Program-made: the position numbers and the translations under genes
Assembly (NCBI GenBank): GCA_019416685.1
Contig: DXWV01000108.1
Coordinates: 22,389-86,388 of the forward strand
Direction of reading: 5' to 3'
Length of the DNA: 64,000 bases
From: Bacteroides sp.
GTDB taxonomy: Bacteria > Bacteroidota > Bacteroidia > Bacteroidales > Bacteroidaceae
Shown here: positions 51,016-59,115 of the stretch, one piece after another
Numbering within the stretch: the stretch's first letter is position 1
Layout of the letters: every line of letters starts with the position of its first letter
The notes under the pieces: generated by a model
Seen by the model: the letters and a program-made list of their open reading frames with translations, nothing else
What the model was told of the DNA's origin: nothing
Database searches by the model: none

Positions 51016-52158
51016 ATGAAAAAGAAACTTAGAATAAAGGAGCCGATTAAACTTCGGTCTAAAGAATTATCGAATGGCTGTTTATCACTTTACCTCGATA
51101 TTTATATGGATAAAAAAAGAAGATATGAATTTTTAAAACTTTATATTATCCCAGAGAATAGCCGAATAGATAAGGATAGAAATGCAGAAACACTCAAATT
51201 AGCTAATGCAATTAAAGCTCAGAAAATTATAGCATTACAAAATGGCAAGTTTGGCTTCGATATGAATAAAAATAAGTCAAACATACTACTTACTGACTAC
51301 ATCTACTATTTATCAAATAGAGATATAGTTCAAAGGGCAAAACGAACTTTGATGAATACTTTGATTCACCATCTTCAGAGGTATGATAAAAATGGAATTT
51401 CATTAAAAGCGATTGATAAGGACTACATATTAGGGTTTATGGAGTATTTAAAATCTGCAACTCAGAAACATAGTAAAAAAGAAAAGTTGATCAATGTAAA
51501 TAGCCAGATATGTTATCTAAAAGAGTTAAATTATTGCTTAAATTATGCGGTTGTTGAAGATGTTTTATCTATAAATCCTATGAATAAGATAAAAAATGAA
51601 GATAAACCTAAACGAAAAAGGACAGAACGGGAATATTTGACTATGGAAGAAATACGCATGTTATCTCAAACTCATTTCTATAACGAAATGTTAAAAAGAG
51701 CCTTCCTGTTCAGTTGTTTTTGTGGATTGAGACACTCGGATATTGCTGCATTGACTTGGGAAAACCTCAAAAAAGATAAAGTAGGTAATACTTATTTACG
51801 TATAATGCAGAAAAAGACTCAAGAAATAATATCTCTTCCTCTTAGTCCTGAAGCATTAAAGCAGTTGCCCAAGAGAGGTAAAGCGTTGGATACAGAACGG
51901 GTTTTTAAAGGTCTGATATCTCTGGGAAGAACCAATGAAATATTATCTCGCTGGGGAAAAGATGCAGGCATACAAAAACATATCACTTTTCATGTGGCAA
52001 GACATACTCATGCAACCATGTTGATTACTTTAGGAGCCGATATATATACAGTTTCTAAATTATTAGGGCATACAAATATCCAAACAACCCAGATCTACGC
52101 AAAGATTGTAGATGAGAGTAAAAGTAGAGCAATTGCCCTTATACCAGAGATAACATAA
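51016..52158 (+). CDS. Tyrosine site-specific recombinase, candidate DNA invertase
   Basis: 380 residues. An N-terminal arm-binding-like domain (LRSKELSNGCLSLYLDIYMD), a SAM-like core-binding domain (about 95-190), and the catalytic domain. All catalytic residues are present: R in CGLRHSDIA, K in MQKKTQ, HxxR in HVARHTHAT, H in LLGHTNIQ, and the nucleophile Y in TTQIYAKI. It resembles Bacteroides tyrosine recombinases that invert promoters. There are no phage or transposon cargo genes around it. It lies inside the proposed 2.3-kb invertible segment, so it would invert its own gene. It is visibly more AT-rich than its neighbours. Confidence 0.95.
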   Translation: MKKKLRIKEPIKLRSKELSNGCLSLYLDIYMDKKRRYEFLKLYIIPENSRIDKDRNAETLKLANAIKAQKIIALQNGKFGFDMNKNKSNILLTDYIYYLSNRDIVQRAKRTLMNTLIHHLQRYDKNGISLKAIDKDYILGFMEYLKSATQKHSKKEKLINVNSQICYLKELNYCLNYAVVEDVLSINPMNKIKNEDKPKRKRTEREYLTMEEIRMLSQTHFYNEMLKRAFLFSCFCGLRHSDIAALTWENLKKDKVGNTYLRIMQKKTQEIISLPLSPEALKQLPKRGKALDTERVFKGLISLGRTNEILSRWGKDAGIQKHITFHVARHTHATMLITLGADIYTVSKLLGHTNIQTTQIYAKIVDESKSRAIALIPEIT

Positions 52159-52203
52159 TGTTGATTATCAGCATTTAAAAGATATATATATTATTGATTG
52201 TAG

Positions 52204-52290
52204 AAATACGTACTTTTGTATGTATAAAGTACGTATTTAACTATGACTTAAATACGTACTTTTGGACTATAAGAGTACGTACTTTTGATT
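52204..52290. repeat. Four TACGTACTTT-type iterons downstream of the recombinase
   Basis: AAATACGTACTTTTG at 52204-52218, the inverted AAAGTACGTATTT at 52226-52238, AAATACGTACTTTTG at 52250-52264, and GAGTACGTACTTTTG at 52273-52287. The first two make a 13-bp inverted repeat. They lie between the recombinase stop and the promoter of the right operon, inside the invertible segment. The remainder of the gap 52291-52521 shows only AT-rich sequence. Confidence 0.8.
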
Positions 52291-52521
52291 CTATAATATA
52301 AGAAGTTGTTATTGGGTGGTAATTAAAGACAACATTGATATTTCTTTTTTTTCTTTATTAAACTACATTTTTACCTTCATATGCGCAACTATAACTACTT
52401 TAAAGAATGCTATCATTTGTAACATTCAGAAAGGATATTACCAATTTGGCATCTATTTTTAGAAATTCGTAACAAGAATAAAAAAATATAATACAATATT
52501 TTGATTTTTCGTGTAAAATTC

Positions 52522-52552
52522 TTTGGTATTATTAAAAATGTACCTATTTTTG
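52522..52552 (+). promoter_or_regulatory. Consensus promoter of the active (right) surface operon
   Basis: TTTG (52522-52525), a 19-nt spacer, TATTTTTG (52545-52552), an exact fit to the Bacteroides promoter. The ATG is 46 nt downstream. It lies inside the proposed invertible segment; the left operon has no such promoter in the present orientation. Confidence 0.88.
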
Positions 52553-52598
52553 CGTCGTATTTCGCATCATAAAGATGACACTAAGATAAAACTAAAGA

Positions 52599-53843
52599 AT
52601 GGGATATAAAGTCTCTTACATGTGGAAAGGCCTAAATAATAGCGATGTAACACGCTGTGTAGCGATCTTTTTTTTCTGTTTGCTTTCCTCAAAGGGAATG
52701 AGTCAAACAGGAGAGGAGACTGTTAACACTTTAGTTGGAATGGGGTTTGAGAATGTAGGTTGGCATGAAGATGATAAAGAACGTGTTTATGTGATGGAGA
52801 ATACAGCCTATCGCCTGAATGGAGTAGGAATTGGTAAAGCTGTTGATGTTATCCAAAGGATGGGTTTACCGCAGAATAAGCCATGCCGGTTAATATTTTT
52901 GGACAATAATGTTCCTCAGATTTCATTGTTTTATCAGCCAACGGTTACTGATAGTGTTTTTGAGGTTGATCGGAAAGACTGGGAAGTTAGCTATGATCTT
53001 GGAAAAAACTGGAGAAAACAGGTTAAAGGAAAAAAGTTAAATAGCTCTTTATTTAAGGTAGATATTACAGTATATCCGGAGTTATCATTAAAGAATTTGG
53101 TAATAACTCAGATTTATCAAGTGCTGTTTAATTTATCTCCGGCTATTGAAGTTTCGTTTTGGAAAGGGATGAAATTGACTGCACAAATGGTGATTCCTGT
53201 ATATAATGATGGGTATGGAACACGTGCGGGTAAAGTACACCCGGGATTTCTTACTCTGCAGCAAACTGTTCGACTACCTTATAATATATGGGGTACGTTG
53301 GCGGTTGGTACTTTTAATGCCGGGCGATATGGAGTAGATTTGAAACTATTTCATCCGTTTAAGGATGAACGTTTTAGTATAGAAGGACGAATAGGGACAA
53401 CCGGAACTTATTATTGGGATGGTTTTGAGTATGTATATGGAAGTAAACAAAGGCTTACGTGGAGTATTGGGGGCAGTTTTTATTGGCCCCAGTTTAATTT
53501 GCAGACTACTGTGAAAGCCGAGCAATATATATTGGGAGAAAGAGGAGTAAGGGTTGATGTGACTCGTCATTTCCGTTATACTTCTATTGGATTTTTTGCA
53601 ATGAAAGCAGAAGGTGTAAGAGCAAATGGAGGATTTCGTTTCCAGGTTGCTCTTCCTCCTTATAAATATAAACGAAAGGGATATATCCCACGTGTGATTC
53701 CGTCGAAGAACATGGGGATAGCCTATAATGCAGGAAATGAACGGTATTATTATAAAGGGTACAGAAGCTCACCAGATGATAACATAATGAATAATAATAG
53801 TTTTAACCCATATTTTATTAAATCAGAATTACTAAATTTTTAA
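52599..53843 (+). CDS. YjbH-like outer-membrane protein with head, right operon (active orientation)
   Basis: 414 residues. The first 90 codons (52599-52868) are the head: a hydrophobic export signal (CVAIFFFCLLSSKGMSQ, cleavage near residue 36-37) and a small N-terminal region (GEETVNTLVGMGFENVGWHE). From PQNKPC on, the body is a beta-rich, barrel-like protein of the YjbH type (SIEGRIGTTGTYYWDGFEY, MKAEGVRANGGFRFQVALPP, YNAGNERYYYKGYR). An alternative start is ATG 52620. The 18-bp site at the head/body joint is the proposed inversion point. 10 nt upstream of the lipoprotein gene. Confidence 0.85.
   Translation: MGYKVSYMWKGLNNSDVTRCVAIFFFCLLSSKGMSQTGEETVNTLVGMGFENVGWHEDDKERVYVMENTAYRLNGVGIGKAVDVIQRMGLPQNKPCRLIFLDNNVPQISLFYQPTVTDSVFEVDRKDWEVSYDLGKNWRKQVKGKKLNSSLFKVDITVYPELSLKNLVITQIYQVLFNLSPAIEVSFWKGMKLTAQMVIPVYNDGYGTRAGKVHPGFLTLQQTVRLPYNIWGTLAVGTFNAGRYGVDLKLFHPFKDERFSIEGRIGTTGTYYWDGFEYVYGSKQRLTWSIGGSFYWPQFNLQTTVKAEQYILGERGVRVDVTRHFRYTSIGFFAMKAEGVRANGGFRFQVALPPYKYKRKGYIPRVIPSKNMGIAYNAGNERYYYKGYRSSPDDNIMNNNSFNPYFIKSELLNF
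52869..52886 (+). repeat. Right 18-bp inversion site
   Basis: CCGCAGAATAAGCCATGC, the inverted partner of 50575-50592. It encodes PQNKPC in both genes, so inversion keeps the reading frame. The 7-bp symmetric arms seen on the left are absent here. Confidence 0.8.
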
Positions 53844-53853
53844 TTTTATTGAG

Positions 53854-55716
53854 ATGAAAAAGAAAAGTTTTTTTAGAAGCTTTAATGCTAAAACGGCATT
53901 ATTTGCAGTAATGGTCTCCGGAGCTTTACTGACCGGATGCTATAAGGATGACGGATTGGATGTAGAAGGACCTACTGGTGAAACAACTTTGCCTGCAGCA
54001 ACCTATACGTTGAATGGTACTGTTATTGATGGTAAAACAGGAGAAGCTATTGAAGGTGCTACTGTTACAGTAACTCCAAGCACTGCTTTCACTGCAAAGA
54101 GTAACTCATTTACAGCTACTGTAGCACCGGGTGATGTTACTATCTCTGTGACTAAAACAGGTTATAAGCCAGTTTCAAAAATTGTAACGATTAATGCTAT
54201 TGCTGCCGGACAGTCTGCTGTGTATTCACAGATTATCAGCATGGTGTCAACTACAGTACCTCCTGTTAGTAAAGTAGCTAAATATGATGTATCTGCTATT
54301 GCATTCTCTGAAGATAATGTTTCTGTTGCAGCTACAGCTAAATTATATGATGTAACTGGAGCTACAGAAGTTGCTATGCAAAATGTGGCTGCTGGCGCTT
54401 ACAAATTGGTGGTTACTCCTGCCGATCAGAACAAATATGATGTGTACACTTCAATTGTAATTTTGGATGAAGTAGTTGTACCTGCTGATTTTGAAGGAAA
54501 CCTGAAGAAAGTATTTGTTGCTTATCTGACTGAGAAAGTTGCTCCGGTAGAAAATGTTACTTACTCATACTCTTTCCGTGACCTTGCAGGAACTTCTGCT
54601 TTCAATGTACAGAGCGCAAGCTTGACAGTTGATGGCGAAGTAGTAGCTACTATTGCTGGTTACCATACAATTAAATATACTCTTCCGAAAGCTGATGCTG
54701 AAGGACATGAGTTTGCTGTTGTTTATACTTATTTGGATGAAGCTGGTGTAGAAAGATATGGCCGTGCTGCATTTGCACCGGGTAAAACTACAGGTACTGC
54801 CAATATTGATACTTCTGCTACCTCTTCTCCTTCAACAGAAGTGGGAGTAGGCGAAGATGGAAAATTGGTTGCTGGTAGTACAGTAACTGATGGTGGTACA
54901 ATTATCGTAGACAATAATATTATTGCTACAATCGATGGTACTCCTATTGCAGAACCTATTTCTATCCAACGCAAAGTTGCAGAAGAACTGGAAGATGAAA
55001 CTGCACTTCGTGTTTATGAGGGTACGCCTGCTGGAACTGTATTCTCAGAACCTATCAAGATTGCATTCAAAGATGTCTACGGAACAGAACTGGGTGATTT
55101 GACTTTGATGTATAAGGAAGGTGACAACTGGGTTGAAGATACTAAGGGTGGTTCTGTGACTACTGGTGCTTCTACTTATACAATGAATGTAAAACACTTC
55201 TCTACCTTCAAGGCAGATGCAAAAATGACTACAGTAGAAGCTCCTTCAACAACAGATGTAGATACTAAGACTATTGAAGTGAACAAGAAGAATGATGCAG
55301 ACGACAAGATCACTGTGAAAGTGAAAATGCAGGCTGTAATCGGAACTGAGTTCGAAACATCTATCGTTGATGCAGTGAAGAAAGCCGGATTTACAAATAC
55401 AATGGCTATACAGAAAATTGCTGAAATGGTTGAAAGCCGTCTGTTGGAACTTGGTTTGAGTAATACAGGTATTACTGAATATGAGCAAACTCAGGATTTC
55501 GAATTAGCAGGACGTACAGCTTTCGTATCATATGACAGAGCACGTACTTATAAACTGGAAAGCTTTACTTTCACAGTTAACGGAAAGAACGTAGTTATCA
55601 ATACGAAAACTGCTGTTAAGACAGAACTGACGAATCCGATATTGACTTATTATGGTCACGGACACTCTCACGGTGGTGACAACCTTTCTGGTGGTGGTAT
55701 CATTGACGCTGAATAA
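53854..55716 (+). CDS. Large surface lipoprotein (DUF3869-like), right operon
   Basis: 620 residues. Lipobox LLTGC near residue 29. One N-terminal carboxypeptidase-regulatory-like module (YTLNGTVIDGKTGEAIEGAT), further beta modules, LRVYEGTPAGTVFSEPI and LMYKEGDNWVEDTKGG, then the tail GHGHSHGGDNLSGGGIIDAE. It aligns with the left lipoprotein at the two ends and in the middle but has about 110 fewer residues and strong divergence, as expected for antigenically alternative surface proteins. Exact role unknown; abundant surface-layer or receptor roles are possible. Confidence 0.78.
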   Translation: MKKKSFFRSFNAKTALFAVMVSGALLTGCYKDDGLDVEGPTGETTLPAATYTLNGTVIDGKTGEAIEGATVTVTPSTAFTAKSNSFTATVAPGDVTISVTKTGYKPVSKIVTINAIAAGQSAVYSQIISMVSTTVPPVSKVAKYDVSAIAFSEDNVSVAATAKLYDVTGATEVAMQNVAAGAYKLVVTPADQNKYDVYTSIVILDEVVVPADFEGNLKKVFVAYLTEKVAPVENVTYSYSFRDLAGTSAFNVQSASLTVDGEVVATIAGYHTIKYTLPKADAEGHEFAVVYTYLDEAGVERYGRAAFAPGKTTGTANIDTSATSSPSTEVGVGEDGKLVAGSTVTDGGTIIVDNNIIATIDGTPIAEPISIQRKVAEELEDETALRVYEGTPAGTVFSEPIKIAFKDVYGTELGDLTLMYKEGDNWVEDTKGGSVTTGASTYTMNVKHFSTFKADAKMTTVEAPSTTDVDTKTIEVNKKNDADDKITVKVKMQAVIGTEFETSIVDAVKKAGFTNTMAIQKIAEMVESRLLELGLSNTGITEYEQTQDFELAGRTAFVSYDRARTYKLESFTFTVNGKNVVINTKTAVKTELTNPILTYYGHGHSHGGDNLSGGGIIDAE

Positions 55717-55761
55717 AGAGGCTAAAGTTTGAACTGAAAGCATAAATAGGGATATCTTAAA

Positions 55762-56508
55762 ATGGGTAGAAAACGTATTTATATTATCTTATTACTTGTT
55801 AGTATACCTGTTATGCTTTCAGCTCAATTAACTTATGGAACTACAGGATTGCTGCATGCTCCTTCGGCAGAGATGCAGAAAGATAAAACAGTAATGCTGG
55901 GTGCCAATTTTATGAATAAGGAGATAACTCCTCCTAAGTGGTATTACCACACGTATAATTATTACCTGAATGTAACTATAATGCCCTGGCTGGAAGTAGC
56001 ATATACTTGTACGCTTTTCAAGGCCGAAGCATTGGGACTAAAACCTTATGGTTATACAGGATTTACGAATCAGGACCGGTATTTCTCTGTCCGGTTGCGT
56101 GCTTTGAAAGAAGGTCAGTTTTGGAAATACACGCCAGCTGTTGTGATAGGAACTTCGGATCCGTTTACGTCTTCTGGTGAAGTGGTAGCTCCTACGGGCG
56201 GAAATGGATATTATAGCCGTTTCTATTTAGCTGCAACTAAGCACATACAACTGGGAAAAGAGACAATCGGGGTACACCTCTCTTATTTATATAATAGGAG
56301 AAAAGATTACCATTTAAATGGAATTGCGGCAGGTATTACATACAATCCGTCTTTCCAGCCGCAATTGCGGTTAATTGCCGAATATGATTCGAAGGATTTT
56401 GCACTGGGTGCCACCTATTTGCTGTTCAATCATTTGCATGCGCAGGTGGAGTTTCAGAAAATGAAGTATTTCACCGGTGGGTTGATGTTCAGGTTTTGCC
56501 TGAAATGA
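55762..56508 (+). CDS. YjbH-like outer-membrane protein (short paralog), right operon
   Basis: 248 residues. Signal peptide IYIILLLVSIPVMLSAQ, then LTYGTTGLLHAPSAEMQKDK as in its left paralog. The first two thirds are nearly identical to 46613-47368 at the DNA level, with differences clustering toward the 3' part (HIQLGKETIGVHL against HIRIGKETVGVHL). This suggests recent gene conversion between the operons. Confidence 0.75.
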   Translation: MGRKRIYIILLLVSIPVMLSAQLTYGTTGLLHAPSAEMQKDKTVMLGANFMNKEITPPKWYYHTYNYYLNVTIMPWLEVAYTCTLFKAEALGLKPYGYTGFTNQDRYFSVRLRALKEGQFWKYTPAVVIGTSDPFTSSGEVVAPTGGNGYYSRFYLAATKHIQLGKETIGVHLSYLYNRRKDYHLNGIAAGITYNPSFQPQLRLIAEYDSKDFALGATYLLFNHLHAQVEFQKMKYFTGGLMFRFCLK

Positions 56509-56571
56509 GGCTGTTGCAAGGAATGAAAGTGAATATGAATGAAAAGAGTTGAATATTAAAAACAAAAAACA

Positions 56572-57777
56572 ATGAAAAATAAGTTAGTAATATTATCTTT
56601 ATTGTTGGCGGGAACTGCTGCTTCGGTGTCTGCTCAGGAAAAAGAGAAGTACTACAGTGAAAACTGGAAGGACAATATCTTTGTGAGCGTTGGAGTAGGA
56701 GCACAGGCTTCAACCAATCCGGATTCCAAATTTAGCAAATCCATTACTCCGCTGATCAATGTATCGGTGGGTAAATTTATCAATCCTATCTGGGGATTTC
56801 GTGGACAGGTTTATGGATGGCAATCCAAACAGTTTACTGCATATCCGTTTTTGCAAACGGGTAACAAGGTAGAACGTAAGGAGAACTATGTTGGTATTAA
56901 CCTGGACGGAATGTTGAACTTGACCAACTTATTCTGTGGCTACAAGCCCGGACGTGTATTCGAAGGAATGCTTTTTGTTGGTCCGTCTATGAACATCGTG
57001 AAGAACTATGATGGCTGGCAGCCCGGTTATACAACCGGCGGAGGCGTAGCTCAACCTGACGGAAGTCTTTTGTATGAAACTAAGATAGATCCTTCTAAGA
57101 CAACTCCGAACGATCATGAGTTGCGTTGTCTTGTAGGAGCAAGTGTAGGTTTGGGAGCTAAATTTAACATTAATCCTAAATGGGCTATTGATATAGAAGC
57201 TCGTGGACAGGTGACCCCTGCTATTCTGGGTGCATATAGTAGTGCCAGTACAGATGGTTATCTGCACTTAACTGCCGGTTTCACTTATACATTCGGTGGC
57301 AAAAAATTTGTTGCAGGAGGTAAAGTAGACCAGAGTGCTATCAATGATGAATTGAACAGGTATCGCGACGAACTGGCACAGGCTCAGACCGATCTGGCGG
57401 ATGCAAAGAATGCACTGGCTAACGTGAAACCTGTGACTAAGGAAGTTGTGAAGGAAGTAGAGGTAGCTGGTCCTCGTGCTATTTTCTTCCAGATTGGCAA
57501 GTCTAAGATTGATGACTATGGCATGGTTAACATCCAACTGGCAGCTAAGATACTGAAGGCCAATCCGGATAAGAAATACAAAATTGCCGGATATGCCGAC
57601 AAAGCAACCGGTAGCTCTAAGTGGAATCAGAAACTATCTGAAGAACGTGCTCAGGCCGTTTACGACGCACTTGTTAAAGAAGGCGTAAGCAAAGATCAGC
57701 TTGAACTGGTTGGCTTCGGTGGAACTGCCAATATGTTCGGTAAGAACTTCCTGAACCGTGTAGTGATTCTGGAATAA
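56572..57777 (+). CDS. OmpA-family outer-membrane protein, right operon
   Basis: 401 residues. Signal peptide VILSLLLAGTAASVSAQ; barrel domain of about 240 residues with an insertion (GYTTGGGVAQPDGSLLYE) absent from the left paralog. The coiled linker KVDQSAINDELNRYRDELAQ and OmpA peptidoglycan-binding domain are practically the same as on the left. It would tie the surface complex to the cell wall. Followed by a strong terminator. Confidence 0.93.
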   Translation: MKNKLVILSLLLAGTAASVSAQEKEKYYSENWKDNIFVSVGVGAQASTNPDSKFSKSITPLINVSVGKFINPIWGFRGQVYGWQSKQFTAYPFLQTGNKVERKENYVGINLDGMLNLTNLFCGYKPGRVFEGMLFVGPSMNIVKNYDGWQPGYTTGGGVAQPDGSLLYETKIDPSKTTPNDHELRCLVGASVGLGAKFNINPKWAIDIEARGQVTPAILGAYSSASTDGYLHLTAGFTYTFGGKKFVAGGKVDQSAINDELNRYRDELAQAQTDLADAKNALANVKPVTKEVVKEVEVAGPRAIFFQIGKSKIDDYGMVNIQLAAKILKANPDKKYKIAGYADKATGSSKWNQKLSEERAQAVYDALVKEGVSKDQLELVGFGGTANMFGKNFLNRVVILE

Positions 57778-57813
57778 AATATGGGTTCTATGGAGCGAAA
57801 GCTTTGAATGAGA

Positions 57814-57848
57814 GAAAGGGCGTCTGTAGCAGCAGACGTCCTTTTTTT
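57814..57848 (+). terminator. Terminator of the right surface operon
   Basis: AAAGGGCGTCTG pairs with CAGACGTCCTTT and is followed by T residues; 37 nt past the ompA-like stop. Confidence 0.88.
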
Positions 57849-57882
57849 GTACCTCGATGGGATGTAATCAAAATAATAATCG

Positions 57883-57890
57883 TATTTTTG
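57883..57890 (+). promoter_or_regulatory. Putative -7 box (TATTTTTG) of ruvX
   Basis: TATTTTTG 10 nt before the ruvX ATG; -33 not evident. Confidence 0.5.
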
Positions 57891-57900
57891 TACCCCAATT

Positions 57901-58317
57901 ATGAGTAGAATATTAGCAATAGATTATGGTAGGAAACGTACAGGGCTTGCTGTTAGCGATACAATGCAGATTATCGCAAATGGTCTGACAACTGTGCCAA
58001 CGCATGAGTTACTGGACTTTGTAGCTGGCTATGTACAAAAAGAACCAGTGGAACGCATTATTATCGGTTTGCCCAAACAGATGAATAATGAAGTTTCTGA
58101 AAACATGAAGTATATTGAACCTTTTGTTCGTTTGCTGAAGAAAAAATTACCGGAAATGCCTGTTGAGTTTGTAGACGAACGCTTTACTTCTGTGTTGGCA
58201 CATCGCACGATGTTGGAAGCCGGGTTGAAAAAGAAAGATCGTCAGAATAAAGCTTTGGTAGATGAAATCAGTGCCACTATTATCTTGCAAACATATCTCG
58301 AAAGTAAACGTTTTTAG
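57901..58317 (+). CDS. ruvX: RuvX/YqgF Holliday-junction resolvase-like protein
   Basis: 138 residues. RNase-H-fold motifs: ILAIDYGRKRTGLAVSD with the first catalytic aspartate, IIIGLPKQMNNEVSEN, VEFVDERFTSV and DEISATIILQTYLE with the last aspartate. Family members act in 16S rRNA 5'-end processing and possibly on DNA junctions. Forms an operon with def, 44 nt downstream. Confidence 0.94.
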   Translation: MSRILAIDYGRKRTGLAVSDTMQIIANGLTTVPTHELLDFVAGYVQKEPVERIIIGLPKQMNNEVSENMKYIEPFVRLLKKKLPEMPVEFVDERFTSVLAHRTMLEAGLKKKDRQNKALVDEISATIILQTYLESKRF

Positions 58318-58361
58318 TAAAGAGACAATAGTATAATATAAATAAGGAATAAGAAAGAAAT

Positions 58362-58916
58362 ATGATTTTACCAATTTACACATACGGTCAGCCTGTATTG
58401 AGAAAGGTGGCCGAAGATATTACACCCGATTATCCGGAACTGAAGAAGCTGATAGAGAATATGTTTGAAACAATGGTTCATGCCGATGGGGTTGGTCTTG
58501 CTGCTCCTCAAATCGGACTTCCTATACGAGTTGTAACCATTACATTGGATCCGTTATCAGAAGATTATCCGGAATTTAAAGATTTTAATCGTGCTTATAT
58601 TAACCCCCACATACTCGAAGTGGGAGGAGATGAAGTGGCAATGGAGGAGGGCTGCCTTAGCCTTCCGGGTATTCATGAAACAGTGAAAAGGGGAGACCGT
58701 ATACATGTGAAGTATATGGACGAGAATTTTGTTGAACATGATGAGGTGGTAGAAGGGTACCTGGCCCGTGTGATGCAGCACGAGTTTGATCATCTGGATG
58801 GTAAAATGTTTATTGATCATATTTCTCCGCTTCGCAAACAGATGATAAAAGGGAAGCTGAACACAATGTTGAAAGGAAAAGCCCGTAGCTCATATAAGAT
58901 GAAACAAGTGAAGTGA
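58362..58916 (+). CDS. def: Peptide deformylase
   Basis: 184 residues. The three deformylase motifs are present: GVGLAAPQIG, EEGCLSLPGI with the metal-binding Cys, and QHEFDHLDG with the HExxH-type QHEFDH. It removes the formyl group from new N-termini and is essential in most bacteria. Has the usual IYTYGQPVLRKVAEDI start. Followed by the family A palindrome. Confidence 0.97.
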   Translation: MILPIYTYGQPVLRKVAEDITPDYPELKKLIENMFETMVHADGVGLAAPQIGLPIRVVTITLDPLSEDYPEFKDFNRAYINPHILEVGGDEVAMEEGCLSLPGIHETVKRGDRIHVKYMDENFVEHDEVVEGYLARVMQHEFDHLDGKMFIDHISPLRKQMIKGKLNTMLKGKARSSYKMKQVK

Positions 58917-58921
58917 GAGGG

Positions 58922-59010
58922 ATTTACGATTGGACGATTTACAATTTACGATTGAAGTTTCTTTTTTATAAATAAAACGTTTATCAATCGTAAATTGTCC
59001 AATCGTAAAT
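58922..59010. repeat. Intergenic inverted repeat, family A (copy 3)
   Basis: Left arm 58922-58955 and right arm 58984-59010 pair over 27 bp; the left arm has an extra 7-nt direct duplication (GATTTAC). Core ATTTACGATTGGACGATTTA as in the copies at 6417 and 41953. It lies between def and the TPR gene. Confidence 0.9.
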
Positions 59011-59077
59011 TATTTGGTCAAATACTCAAAAAATATAAAAAGTTAACCGATATCCCTGTTTAATAGCCGAAAAGCAT

Positions 59078-59085
59078 TACTTTTG
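59078..59085 (+). promoter_or_regulatory. Putative -7 box (TACTTTTG) of the TPR gene
   Basis: TACTTTTG 30 nt before the chosen ATG (59116). It supports the shorter start over an in-frame start within the box. Confidence 0.5.
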
Positions 59086-59115
59086 CCTCACTTATTAAGT
59101 AGTATTCAAAGGCCA

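Noticed and set aside
51016..52158. Recombinase as integrase of a mobile element or prophage
   Set aside because: No relaxase, phage, transfer or tRNA attachment site is in the neighbourhood, and the flanks are paralogous surface operons. An invertase role fits better.
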